Shown here: positions 8,629 through 17,569 of the stretch, piece after piece
How positions within the stretch are numbered: position 1 is the first letter of the stretch
Layout of the letters: each line of letters starts with the position of its first letter
NCBI GenBank assembly: GCA_003427395.1
Contig: BFEA01000633.1
Span: 663,568 to 684,690, forward strand
DNA length: 21,123 nucleotides
DNA from: Chara braunii
Taxonomy: Eukaryota > Streptophyta > Charophyceae > Charales > Characeae
Direction of reading: 5' to 3'
The notes under the pieces: model-generated
Seen by the model: the letters and a program-made list of their open reading frames with translations, nothing else
The model's database searches: none
What the model was told of the DNA's origin: nothing
Translations under genes and position numbers: made by a program

Positions 8629-8630
<2 letters not shown>
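8593..8630. other. Nextera mate-pair junction adapter (laboratory sequence)
   Basis: CTGTCTCTTATACACATCT (8593-8611) is exactly the 19-bp Tn5 mosaic end used in Nextera kits. It is followed without a gap by AGATGTGTATAAGAGA, its reverse complement. The last three bases are GAG where the full junction adapter has CAG. The head-to-head 38-bp form is the circularisation junction of mate-pair libraries. It is followed at once by a CT microsatellite, where an assembler could have joined AGAGA ends. This is an artefact, and the flanking sequences may not be adjacent in the organism. Confidence 0.96.

Positions 8631-8672
<42 letters not shown>
8629..8672. repeat. (CT)n microsatellite abutting the adapter
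   Basis: About 21 CT units immediately after the adapter's terminal AGAGAG. Confidence 0.93.
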
Positions 8673-8675
<3 letters not shown>

Positions 8676-8836
8676 GCGTGCTCGCGTGCCGCCCTTCGTG
8701 ACATTGAATAAGTAGCCGAAAGATTCAATGTGCCGGGTTGTGGGAAATTTGTACGGTGAACCTCGACTTCGGTGCCCTGATGCTCTCAGGGTGGCAAGCT
8801 GCACCTAGGACTGTGCGCATGGACGGTAAGCAGTTC

Positions 8837-9015
8837 CTAAACCATGAGCACATCCGAGCCCTTTTTTGTCAAGGCGGACTCCTGCTGCACATCAAGCTTT
8901 GCAAAAATGCCAGTGCGGTGTTTTTTGTTTCCCTTTTGGCCTGACGTCACCAGCCATTTTGGTCCGGTAGCCCCGAGCCTCTGAAGTTTGTCCGGGCGAA
9001 GTGCTGGCGGTTTAA
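8837..9015. mobile_element. TTAA-type inverted-repeat element, copy D
   Basis: The left end CTAAACCATGAGCAC pairs with the right end, whose reverse complement is TTAAACCGCCAGCAC (11 of 15 match). Length is 179 bp. The interior aligns with copy F at 10125-10305 along its length (ACATCCGAGCC, AATGCCAG, GCC-GA-CA-TTGG-CCG-TAGCC, GAGC-TC-GAA). Its left terminal base has mutated from T to C. Confidence 0.6.
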
Positions 9016-9278
9016 GAAGTCGACTTGAAAGTGTTATGGCAGGTACATAACTATGCTAGAACAACCCATAGCTGGATATACTGGAGCAGTTGTGCTATTC
9101 TTGCACAATATGCCATAGTGACACGTATAGACCTTAACCTGCCTGCTCAAAATTGGCAGCATTGTATGTAATGTGGCCTCATCCTAGGTAAGGGGCTGTG
9201 GATAGGTTATCAAGACTCAAGAAGCGGTTTATACGCAGTTATGCTGTTAATGAACGCGATGGACTAAAATGCACGTTA
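9016..9278. other. No gene seen
   Basis: AT-leaning noncoding sequence between an element and a minisatellite. No supported feature. Confidence 0.45.
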
Positions 9279-9525
9279 TGGCAGTTTATGCTCCGACCTG
9301 CCTATAGTGTGGCAGTTTATGATCCGATCTGCCTATAGTGTTGCAGTTTATGCTCCGATCTGCCCCTATAGTGTGGCAGTTTATGCTCCGATCTGACTAT
9401 AGTGTGACAGTTTATGCTCCAATCTGCCTATGGTGGAGTTTATGCTCCGATCTGCCTTTAGTGTGGCAGTTTATGCTCCGATCTGCCTATAGTGTGGTAG
9501 TTTATGCTCCAATCTGCCTTTAGTG
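9279..9525 (+). repeat. 31-bp minisatellite, eight units
   Basis: Eight head-to-tail copies of TGGCAGTTTATGCTCCGATC plus TGCCTATAGTG, with one to three substitutions each and two small indels. The units abut with no spacers, so this is not a CRISPR array. One frame is open across it only because of the repetition. Confidence 0.95.
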
Positions 9526-9650
9526 CTTTTAAGGAAAGTTTGGGCAATAAGCTCATTTAAGTAGTTCCACCAACTGAAACAAGTAGGAAGAAATGTTTAT
9601 TTGGCTTATGTGGTGACTGAGTGTAATCTGCCAGGGCCTGAATCCAGTTC

Positions 9651-9837
9651 TTAAACCACCACGCTGGTGGCAAAATGGGAAAATACTAAAAAATAGCCTA
9701 ATCCTAAAAATTTGGGGGCTGGGCCCGACGGCGGCCGCCGTTTAAAAGTCTCATCAGCTGTCGTCAGTTTGTTTCGGCCTCTGAAACGATCGGGTACCCC
9801 ACAATGTGTAAACTAGGCCCATGTAGTGGTGGTTTAA
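9651..9837. mobile_element. TTAA-bounded inverted-repeat element, copy E
   Basis: TTAAACCACCAC at the left and its exact reverse complement at the right enclose 187 bp. An extra C/G pair just outside extends the match by one base. The interior contains GGGCCCGACGGCGGCCGCCG and, near the right end, GGCCCATGTAGTGG. These resemble the interior and right end of copies B and C. Confidence 0.7.
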
Positions 9838-10101
9838 GGGCATGGATTGGAAATCTGTGGTGCCCACAGATTTTCGTCATTGACCTTTTGGAAATATCAG
9901 TGCAGCAGTGTCCTTTTGATATTCAACTCTTCGTAGCGCTTCAAAACTCTTTGTAGCGCTAGCTAAGTTCAGGGTCTTTAAGCCTTAATTGACTGCAGCT
10001 CGTTCAGATGTATCGTGTGTTCGTGTGCTAAGTTCAGTGCGGTTAAGTCTAGTTCTGTCTTTCTCCACAGTCTTCTTGCAGGCTGCCCAGTGCGAGGAAA
10101 C

Positions 10102-10479
10102 TTAGTCACGTCTTTGTCTGTGTTTTAAAGGACCAGTACATCCGAGCCTCTTTTTGCTGAGGCAAATTCCCCCCTTGCGCACCAACCTTTGTCGAAATGC
10201 CAGGGCAACTTCTTTTTCCTCGTCTTGTGCCGCCGACCATTGTGGGCCGATAGCCTGGAGCTTCAGAAATTTTCGGATAGCCTGCGGCATGTAGTAGTGG
10301 TTGGAGAGAGGAGGATCGTAAACGTTGGCAGGAATCTGGGTCCTCGTTTTTTTCGAGGGAACTGGTAAATCCTCTTGAGGTTTAGACTCCTGAACGAGGA
10401 CCTCCCAGTCATGTTCATTCTGTAAGCCTTTCAGACGCTCTTCACACCTCGGCTGTTTTCTGGTCTTGTGTAGGCTCAT
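10102..10479 (-). CDS. Hypothetical 125-codon frame, probably repeat-derived
   Basis: A minus-strand frame from ATG at 10479 to a stop at 10102. The peptide is charged and hydrophilic (TRKQPRCEERLKG, HDWEVLVQESKPQEDLPVPS, IGPQWSAAQDEEKEVALAF), unlike random AT-rich translation. Residues from about 60 to the end come from inverted-repeat element F. The corresponding minus-strand frame of element D gives a recognisably similar peptide (TGPKW, then TKKGSD). The first 45 codons are duplicated at 10908-11037 in the adjacent array. It may be a remnant of a real gene or of a transposon protein. I recognise no family and see no splice support. Confidence 0.25.
   Translation of the reverse strand: MSLHKTRKQPRCEERLKGLQNEHDWEVLVQESKPQEDLPVPSKKTRTQIPANVYDPPLSNHYYMPQAIRKFLKLQAIGPQWSAAQDEEKEVALAFRQRLVRKGGICLSKKRLGCTGPLKHRQRRD
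10125..10305. mobile_element. TTAA-type inverted-repeat element, copy F
   Basis: The left end TTAAAGGACCAGTACAT faces a right end whose reverse complement is TCCAACCACTACTACAT. These are degenerate versions of the family termini. Length is 181 bp. The interior is homologous to copy D over its whole length, which supports the boundaries even though the ends have decayed. Confidence 0.5.
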
Positions 10480-11400
10480 CGCAGCCGTGTTCCACGTTCC
10501 TCCTTTAGCAATTCTACCCAGCTTTCGGGGATGCTTTCGATTATGGTGGCCGGATTGTCCCTAAGGTTATGGAAGCCTGTCAGGGCATCTCTTCACTTGT
10601 CGACTGTTTTCTAGACTCGTGTAGACTCATCGCAGCTATGTTCCACGTTCCTCCTTCAGCAATTCTACCCAACTTTTGGGTATGCTTTCGATTGTGGTGG
10701 TTGTATTGTCCTAAGGTTATGGAAGCCTTTCAGGGAATCTCTTCACGTGGCTGTTTTCTGGTCTGGTGTAGACTCATTGCAGCTATGTTCCACGTTCCTC
10801 CTTTAGCAATTCTACGCAGCTTTCGGGGATGCTTTCGATTATGGTGGCCGGATTGTCCCTAAGGTTATGGAAGCCTTTCAGGGGTTCTCTTCACTTCTCT
10901 GCTGGTTTTTGTGAGGGAACTGGTAAATCCTCTTGAGGTTTAGGCTCCTGAACGAGGACCTCCCAGTCATGTTCGTTCTGGAAGCCTTTCAGGCGCTCTT
11001 CACACCTCGGCTGTTTTCTGGTCTTGTGTAGGCTCATCGCAGCCGTGTTCCACGTTCCTCCTTTAGGAATTCTACCCAGCTTCCGGGGATGCTTTCGATT
11101 ACGGTGGCCGGATTGTCCCTAAGGTTGTGGAAGCCTGTCAGGGTGTGGCCGAATTGTCCCTAAGGTTATGGAAGCCTTTCAGGGGTTCTCTTCACTTCTC
11201 TGCTGTTTTCTGATCTCGTGTAGACTCATCGCAGCTATGTTCCACGTTCCTCCTTTAGCAATTCTGCCCAACTTTCGGGGATGCTTTCGATTATGGTGGC
11301 CGGATTGTCCCTAAGGTTATGAGAGCCTTTCATGGGATCTTTTCACGTCTCGGCTGTTTTCTGGTCTCATGTAGACTCATCGCAGCTATGTTCCGCCTTG
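10352..11400 (-). repeat. Complex tandem array, about 150-bp unit with a longer embedded duplicate
   Basis: CATCGCAGC-TGTTCCACGTTCC recurs at 10477, 10628, 10775, 11035 and 11227, and ends at 11378. Most intervals are 147-151 bp. The 260-bp interval holds a second copy of 10352-10480 (GAGGGAACTGGTAAATCCTC onward). On the minus strand several units read LKGFHNLRDNPATIIESIPE then SWVELLKEERGT before a stop, and others begin MSLH-TRKQPR in another frame. The unit thus looks derived from a coding sequence that was amplified and frameshifted. No intact gene remains. Confidence 0.85.
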
Positions 11401-11441
11401 TGCTCGACCTTCCGGACTCCCTTGGCAATCCATGAGAACTG

Positions 11442-11681
11442 TCAATGGTCCCTATGAGACAGAGCCTTGGCTAACCTGATTTCTTGGTGCCACAGATGGA
11501 TCTTGTACGAAGGGGAAGTATCTACTGGTATCTGGCATCCTTGGGCAATAGGATGGTCAGTGCTCTCTCCATCTGGTACAGGATTCACTCTGTGTGAGTA
11601 GACAAACTCCAGCAAACAGCTACTAATCCTGTCAGGATGTCTGAAGCCGCGTACTGGTCGTGTGGAGTTCTGTGAAGCTTT
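11442..11681 (-). pseudogene. Coding-like open block of unknown origin
   Basis: Between stops at 11684 and 11442 the minus strand is open for 79 codons without an initial Met. The peptide includes RPVRGFRHPDRISSCLLEFV, VNPVPDGESTDHPIAQGCQI and SYKIHLWHQEIRLAKALSHR. It is diverse and not low-complexity, as expected of an exon or a transposon protein fragment. The plus strand is also partly open here (IYWYLASLGNRM after a CTAAC and CACAG acceptor-like site at 11495), so strand is not certain. No family recognised. Confidence 0.3.
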
Positions 11682-11689
11682 TCATGGCA

Positions 11690-12062
11690 CTGCTTAGGTG
11701 AAACTCTCTGAACAAGGATTAAGGAATTCTGTGGTGGAAAAGGGATATTGAGGGCTTGAATAGTGGCTCTGTTCAGCGCTTCAGGTCACCATTTTGATAC
11801 ATTCGGTGGTGGGAAAGGGAGTATTTGCTTTCCGATGCTCTATTTGGAGCTATGCTTACTGCTCCGCATCGCCACCTGGATGCATTCGGTAAGGCCTTCC
11901 ACAGTTGTATCTGGCAACTTTGGAGTCAGCAGGACAGCAGTTGCACTTGATTGGTGCTGTGTAGCTTAGTGGTCAAGTCGGGCAGAGTGTGCCGTTGTGG
12001 TGTCGTTGAATCCCTTGTAACAAATCGTCCCTTTTACACTGAAGTCCCGCCGTGCCCCCTGC

Positions 12063-12063
<1 letters not shown>
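11690..12063. other. No gene seen
   Basis: Contains a weak internal duplication (TTTTGATACATTCGGTGG near 11792 and CTGGATGCATTCGGTAAGG near 11876). No supported gene. Confidence 0.4.

Positions 12064-12101
<38 letters not shown>
12064..12101 (+). repeat. Homopolymer of 38 C
   Basis: Thirty-eight consecutive C, followed by GGGCCCCC. A genuine tract would form G-quadruplex or i-motif structures. Poly-C/poly-G runs of this length are also a known artefact of two-colour sequencing and of assembly. Confidence 0.97.
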
Positions 12102-12103
<2 letters not shown>

Positions 12104-12435
12104 GCCCCCAATTTTGTAGTTTGCACAATGCTTTGTGAGAGGTGCAGCTCTGGGGGAGGCCCACTCATAGATACTGTCGACAATCATCTCAATGCTGTTG
12201 CTAAAGATGCGTCTAAGTGGAGGAGGAGGTAGCCATTAGGTGTGAAGCAGGGTGTCATTTTTGCACATTTACGGTGCGCATGTAATATATGATCAGGACA
12301 CAGTGGATCAGGACGCTATGGGCACAGCTATCTTGATCCATTGCTTGAGTGTAAGTGACAAAGTGTTGACTGCGATTGTCAGCGTTTATGCACATACGTC
12401 TGCAGCTCTATGCCTTTGCCCAGAACGGATCAAGA
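12102..12435. other. No gene seen
   Basis: Mixed-composition sequence. A short GATCAGGACAC/GATCAGGACGC repeat lies at 12291 and 12307. Nothing else supported. Confidence 0.4.
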
Positions 12436-12540
12436 AGCTATGGCATTCGTTTTTTTGTCGTTTCTTTTTAAGGGTTGAGCAAGCAAGCTATGGCAGTCTT
12501 TTTTGTCATTTCTTTTTGAGGGTCGAACACGCAAAGCTAA
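12436..12540 (+). repeat. 50-bp tandem duplication
   Basis: AGCTATGGCA-TC, a T run, GTC-TTTCTTTTT and AGGGT-GA-CA occur twice with a 50-bp offset, and AGCTA starts a third copy at 12535. Confidence 0.85.
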
Positions 12541-12934
12541 TCTCTGCAGAAGAGTGGAACTTCGGTCTCCACAGGGGAGGAAAGAATCTTTTCCAGCCGC
12601 ACAGGGAATGTGTTGAACACAACGCAACACACTCCATGTGCAGTCCCTCGTTCTGCTCCCATTCCTGAAACGATCAGTGCGCAATAACTTTGCCCTCCAG
12701 TGTTTTCTGGAGAATGTAAAGTCGGAAACAACTAAAAAGAACAATCGTGGAGTTGTGCCATACCATGTGATTGCTGTTCAGCTTGCTGGTGGGCAGCAAC
12801 CGGACTGATGCTCCGCAGAACGGGCATGGAGCCGGGACAATCGGGACCTGTCGAGTTTCAAAAAGACGTAAACGAAAAGGGAAAAAAGCACCTGTGGCTT
12901 GAGCTCTTTTCGTTGGGGGGAAGGTGATCTCCCT
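12541..12934. other. No gene seen
   Basis: Short overlapping frames on both strands, none protein-like. Confidence 0.4.
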
Positions 12935-13075
12935 CGTCATTTTGCTCACCTTGCCTGTCTATATGCTGCTTCCCATAAACCACTACTGGTATCGTGGCCC
13001 TCACCCTCATTTTGCTCAAATTGCCTATCTGTGCTGCTGCTCCTAAACCACTCTGTGTTTCATGGCCCTCCTCAT
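12935..13075 (+). repeat. 70-bp tandem duplication
   Basis: CATTTTGCTCA starts at 12938 and 13008, and the following TTGCCT-TCT-TGCTGCT, TAAACCACT and CATGGCCCT blocks repeat in order. On the minus strand this array lies directly after the tRNA-like head S4 and may be the amplified body of that element. Confidence 0.85.
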
Positions 13076-13087
13076 CATGTACCCTCA

Positions 13088-13152
13088 TCTGGATTCGAAC
13101 TCCGGTCTGTAGTTCAACAGTTCACTGGTGTACCCACTGAGCTAGGCCCTTG
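13088..13152 (-). mobile_element. tRNA-derived SINE-like copy S4
   Basis: The minus strand reads GGCCTAGCTCAGTGGGTACA (A-box), TGAACTGTTGAACTACAGAC, then GGAGTTCGAATCCAG (B-box). It is the best-preserved head of the family, with both boxes near consensus. The downstream sequence differs from S1 and S2 and is instead the 70-bp repeat. Confidence 0.7.
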
Positions 13153-13586
13153 GGCCTTTCATGGCCCCACCTGGATTCCAGGCCGCTGTGCTTTCTTCCT
13201 GATGGACCACTAGTGGCCGTAGAATCAAAACAGTTGTTCTCTTTTACACGGAAAAAGGAGACCGCCAATGGATCACCTTCGTTTAGAAAAAAAAGAAAAA
13301 GGATACCGCCCACTTTGACTGCATGCCCTGAGCCGTCTTTTCGGTAATGTAGTGGCGGTGTAACCTCCCGCAATTCGAAACATGTCTCTCGGAGTCTTCA
13401 TTCCTTTTCTTTGTGTTTTTGTTATCTCTCTCCTCATGACTTCTCTTTTTATCTTTGCTGAGGAATTCCAACAATCTTTCAGAATGGCTGTTCAAACTTC
13501 AAACTGCTTTTCTAAGTTTCCTCCAAAATCGGGCTTTTGACTGTCCGTGTATGTCTAGAAATGTCGCCTTCAAATATTCTTCTCTG

Positions 13587-13622
13587 ACCCCCGCCCCCGC
13601 CCCAACCCCCCGCCCCCGCCCA
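13587..13622 (+). repeat. C-rich imperfect repeat
   Basis: Runs of five or six C separated by G or AA (CCCCCGCCCCCGCCCCAACC onward), giving a G-quadruplex-capable minus strand. Confidence 0.85.
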
Positions 13623-14728
13623 AAGAAAAAGAACGAAGAACCCTGATGTATCATTTCACAGGTCCTAAACCATCATCTGTACGCATGTTGTGACAGGTCC
13701 ATAGCATGCCTGTGAACTGCTGCTTATAAATTTTGCGAAACTCAGCTGAATCATGAAGGTAGTCTCTTGTTATGGTGTTGGATCCTGAGTCTTTATGGTT
13801 TTCGTGAAGCACTTGCGAACACCGACACCCAGTCATCCTTGCCTTTCATCTGTATCTTGCTTCTGAGGAAGAAGAGATCGGATTTCGGTTTACACAACTT
13901 TACAGTGTAATGCAATGTGCGTTTGAGGAACAGACATTCTTACGGGCTATTTCGGGGACGATAGCCGGCCATTGAAATGCGAGATCGCTGGCTTTAGCTA
14001 GTCCTTGGTATTTGGAAGACCTCTCACAAGCTTATAGACTAGGGCACTTCCTGCGCATGCCTCTTTGAGAAACTAGGTAGGTTGAAGATGCTACAAAGTG
14101 GGTGCTGGAAACGGTTGCACTGCTCGATGGCTGGTGGAGGAGATGATGTCTGCCATGGCTAATGGAAGAACAGTGACAATGCTGATCACAAGTACAGGAA
14201 TGATAGTGTCTATGTCGATTACTATGGCCTCTACCACTATCATATCATTTTGTTGAATAAAAGCACACACGATTCGCCAACTAATAGAAAGAGCAGTCCA
14301 TTACTTGCTGGAAACCGGGTCCAGCATACCTGATAAAAGAACCCACTCAATGCTTCCTTTCGTTGTGGCCAGAGGACCCTGAGTCAGCGGCCGTTGATTA
14401 CCTCGGGAGCAGGAAGAGTTGACCTCTGCTCTGCCCCAGCTTCTTGTATCCACTGAAATGTCTAGGCCCTCGACCTTGCCCGGCCTCCTGAATCTATGCA
14501 CAACCCAAGAGCTATTGCAGAGCTCTTGTTGATGCGTAGTACAGAGCGCAAGCTGTTGCAACTCTTGTACATCCTTTCTACAGAGAATCCATTGAGAGGC
14601 TGCAGAGACGAGACACACTTCTACAGATATCTAGGGTGTTGCAAACACGAAGTGGTCCGTTCGGTCGGACTCCTTGTTCTGCTGACAGATCAGTTTGTAG
14701 CAGCGGATCTAGTTCACGTACCGCTCAA
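13623..14728. other. No gene seen
   Basis: More than 1 kb without supported exon structure. A 105-codon minus-strand frame (14301-14618) has no recognisable motif. Near 13960-14005 GATAGCCGGCC and GAGATCGCTGGCTTTAGCTAG distantly resemble the tRNA-like fragment at 4250-4275. Confidence 0.4.
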
Positions 14729-14832
14729 CCGCTCCGGCTATCTTTAGCGAAACTGTCGAGGGAACCAACTACTCGATGGTTCGATTTAGTCTTTCGCTCC
14801 TATACCCAAGTCCGACGAACAATCGACTTCAA
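14729..14832 (-). pseudogene. 28S (LSU) rRNA pseudogene fragment
   Basis: On the minus strand the segment reads GTCGGACTTGGGTATAGGAG, CGAAAGACTAAATCGAACCA, TCGAGTAGTTGGTTCCCTCG, CAGTTTCGCTAAAGATAGCC and GGAGC. This matches the highly conserved eukaryotic LSU rRNA stretch around GGGTATAGGGGCGAAAGACT and TAGTAGCTGGTTCCCTCCGA. About 15% of positions have changed and there is at least one insertion (AAATCG for AATCG), in positions that are nearly invariant in functional rRNA. Neighbouring rRNA regions are not found in order on either side, so it is an isolated, decayed insertion and not part of an rDNA unit. Confidence 0.88.
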
Positions 14833-15278
14833 GTACCATGGCTGATACAACAACAGAGTTTGTTATGTCAACCTGAGCTCAGCATCTACATCAGCAACTA
14901 CTTTTTTAGTGTGCTTGTGCTCAGTGTCCGCCTCAACAATTTCTTGTAGCACGCCCATTACCACTAGATAACTAGGGTATCCACTAAACAGACTATAGCT
15001 CCTGTATTCAATGGAAGGGAAGTGGTGCACCTTCTGCAACTGCTACTTCAACCAGGACACACTCTACTCAGCCTTTTGCAGCTATTGCAGCTTGTGCTAT
15101 TGCTCCTGCAATGCGACGCAACCACACTTGAGCAATGCCCAGAGCTTTGCTTAGGTTACTAGAGATACAACCGTACTCGATGCCGGACAGGTTCTTGAGC
15201 TCAATTTTGCATTGTCCTGGATATCTATGGTGTCATTCTGGTTTCTATGGAAGTTGCCAGGTTGTTTTTTGTGCGAAG
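14833..15278. other. No gene seen
   Basis: GC-balanced sequence with several GCAACTGCTACTTC-like and GCAGCTATTGCAGCTTG-like short repeats but no supported gene. Confidence 0.4.
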
Positions 15279-15312
15279 CTCCTCTCCTCTCCTCTCCTCT
15301 CCTCTCCTCTCC
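15279..15312. repeat. (CTCCT)n microsatellite
   Basis: Six to seven tandem CTCCT pentamers. Confidence 0.95.
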
Positions 15313-15624
15313 ACCCTGCTGACTGAGCTCTTGCAGTATCTTGGAGGTCGACGATGCGGGCTCAAGCTTGTGGTTGGACAGTAAGACATGATGTTGTGGA
15401 ATGCGTGGGGTGATGTACAGTGTTTTGTTTGGGTGTGCCTGAGATAGGTGGATTTGAATGATGTGCACGCAACCTGTTTTCAGAATCCCTCTAGTCCATG
15501 TCAAATAAAGGGGAGTGTGAAGAGGATATCAGATGCTTCCTTCGAGTCACAGGGAGTGCGAGTACAGCGTGGTTTCTGAATTAGGAAGTCTGCTGGTTTG
15601 TACTGTTTCTGATGGTTGGTATTG
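15313..15624. other. No gene seen
   Basis: No supported exon, RNA or repeat. Confidence 0.4.
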
Positions 15625-16160
15625 TCCTACTCTTCCTTCTCCTGCTTCATTATGTGCTCTGTCTACTGATGCTGCACCCATCGTCTCCTCCTCCTAGGCG
15701 CTGCTGCGCTTTCTATTTGTGCTGGTGTGCAAAGTGTCATTATATCAGCTTGGCACTGATAAGATGAGTTTTGCTGGCTAGAAGTATACACTTGAATCTC
15801 CATCGATGAAGTACAATCACCGTCAATACTCTTCCGTCTGCTGCTTCATTTATGTGCTGTGTCTATTGATGCTGCTGCACCCACCGTCTCCTCCTCCTAG
15901 GAGCTGCTGGGCTTTCTATTTGTGCTGGTGTGCGAAGTGTGATTATATCAGCTTGGCACTGATAAGATGAGTTTTGCTGGCCAGAAGTATACACTTGAAT
16001 CTCCATCGATGAAGTACAATCACTGTCAATACTCTTCCGTCTGCTGCTTCATTTATGTGCTGTGTCTATTGATGCTGCTGCACCCACCGTCTCCTCCTCC
16101 TAGGCGCTGCTGCGCTTTCTATTTGTGCTGGTGTGCGAAGTGTCATTATAACAGCTCGGC
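15625..16160 (+). repeat. 203-bp tandem array, about 2.6 units
   Basis: The CTCCTCCTCCTAGG landmark has its TAG at 15695, 15898 and 16101, exactly 203 bp apart. GATAAGATGAGTTTTGCTGG occurs at 15758 and 15961. Units 2 and 3 are nearly identical, while the start of unit 1 is more diverged. The period is not a multiple of three and the frames are interrupted, so the array is noncoding. Confidence 0.95.
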
Positions 16161-17569
16161 AGTGTCAATTCATTTTGCACGGGCTGTAGATATAGTACTT
16201 GTGATCTACTCACCTTCTTCTTTCCCCCGCTCCCCTCTCCCGGGGGATCCCCAGGGAACCATTTCACGATTTTCTTTCGTTTTGCTTCCACCTTTCTGTC
16301 CTGCGGATGTGGAAGCTGATGCGAATAGTGGGGACATCGAGGTCAGTTTGGGCCATGGCTTCAACAATACCCACATGTGATCTTTTGTTAGGCAACGCCA
16401 AAGGCAATTTGGTAGTGGGACCACGAGTCATTTTTCATATTCCCATGTTATGAACTTGGTTGTCTGACGATTTTCTCGCCACTCACACACAGAGTGTCTG
16501 ACACACACCCATGCACATACCAGACAAAGGCGAGAGGAGACAGAGTCCAAACTGCACACAGACAAAGATAAGCAGCGGAATTCAACCATGCACAGATGGG
16601 GAGAGACACAGTGATTCTCACTCTCTGACAGACTCCCAACAACCAATCACAAGAAGACACCTGCGAGGATAACAATCGGAATCACACTGATGATGAGCCA
16701 ACTCAAACCAATAATCGTTACAGAGTTTATCCCAGTGTCTCGCCACCCTCAGAACTCCACACACCACTCTCTATTCCACACCCAGTTAGTAGCACAACAC
16801 AGAATCCGCCTCCCCGAGGCCAGCGCCAGCCATCCAGACGAAGAACATGAATCGCGATGAAGTCTTGAGTGCCGATGACTAACTCTGACGAAGAAGATGG
16901 CAGCTATGGCTGCCACACCACTGACGAAGCCCTGACAATCTCTGAGGAGTGAAGGGCGACAGTTGTCCACCCACATACTCTCAGTGAAGAGCCTCCGAAC
17001 AGCCCAGCCAATCGCAGATACCCCCAGGGGTAGATGCTCAGAGGGTGCCCCAGCTATGGCCAACACCGGCAGGCTGGCTATGGCTGCCGTCCACGATGAG
17101 GGTCTCAGGATGCCGCCTGTAGACAATCACCACCACCAAACTAACTTGGCTCCAGAACGATGTATCACGAAAATGAAATGCCAAAAGTCCATAACCTACA
17201 GGCTCAGTCCTATTAATAGACTAGCCTACTCTAGACCTAGACCTACTGGACCGGTACCGCATCAGTTTGGCCTGTTCGTCCTGGGCCCTACCCGGCTACA
17301 GCCCAAGGCCCAGATGGGCCTGCTGTCCTAGTGATAGCCCGGGTCTGTTAAGGGCCATAACGGCTAAGGGGAACTCGGGCCTGCAATTTTCGTGTAAATT
17401 GCAGATCTGTCCCTCACGAACTTCCCTCAGGACTAGACCGGCGGTTAGTCCCTGACACAAACAAAGTTACGAATCTGACCCTAAGACACGACTATACAAC
17501 CTCGCAGTCAGATCTCGGCAGCAGAAATCAGCAAGTCATTGCACCCATACACAGCAGCAGTAGTGATGC
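16161..17569. other. No gene supported; two weak coding hints
   Basis: Hint 1: at about 16305-16345 (+) the peptide DVEADANSGDIE precedes GAG|GTCAGT, a good donor. A CCCCAG acceptor at 16253 would make one open exon, but the upstream half is not protein-like. Hint 2: a 125-codon minus-strand frame (16749-17126) with hydrophobic stretches (IASLPVLAIAGAP, GVAAIAAIFFVRV), without a recognisable family. The region 17200-17440 is rich in GGGCC/CCCGG motifs and looks repeat-derived. The last 400 bases should hold the promoter of the gene starting at 17570, but I see no clear TATA element. Confidence 0.3.

Noticed and set aside
8593-8630. Perfect palindrome that could be a transposon end or hairpin
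   Set aside because: It is the commercial Nextera mosaic-end junction and not biology of this organism.
9279-9525. Regular 31-bp repeats resembling a CRISPR array
   Set aside because: Units are directly adjacent with no unique spacers, and the window is eukaryotic in character.
12537-12744. Overlapping minus-strand frames of 64 and 104 codons
   Set aside because: They are composed of the 50-bp repeat and flanking sequence, with no recognisable motif, splice context or codon bias.
13088-13152. Functional tRNA gene on the minus strand
   Set aside because: A- and B-boxes are good, but I cannot pair an acceptor stem, and diverged copies with the same head occur three more times, which fits a SINE better.
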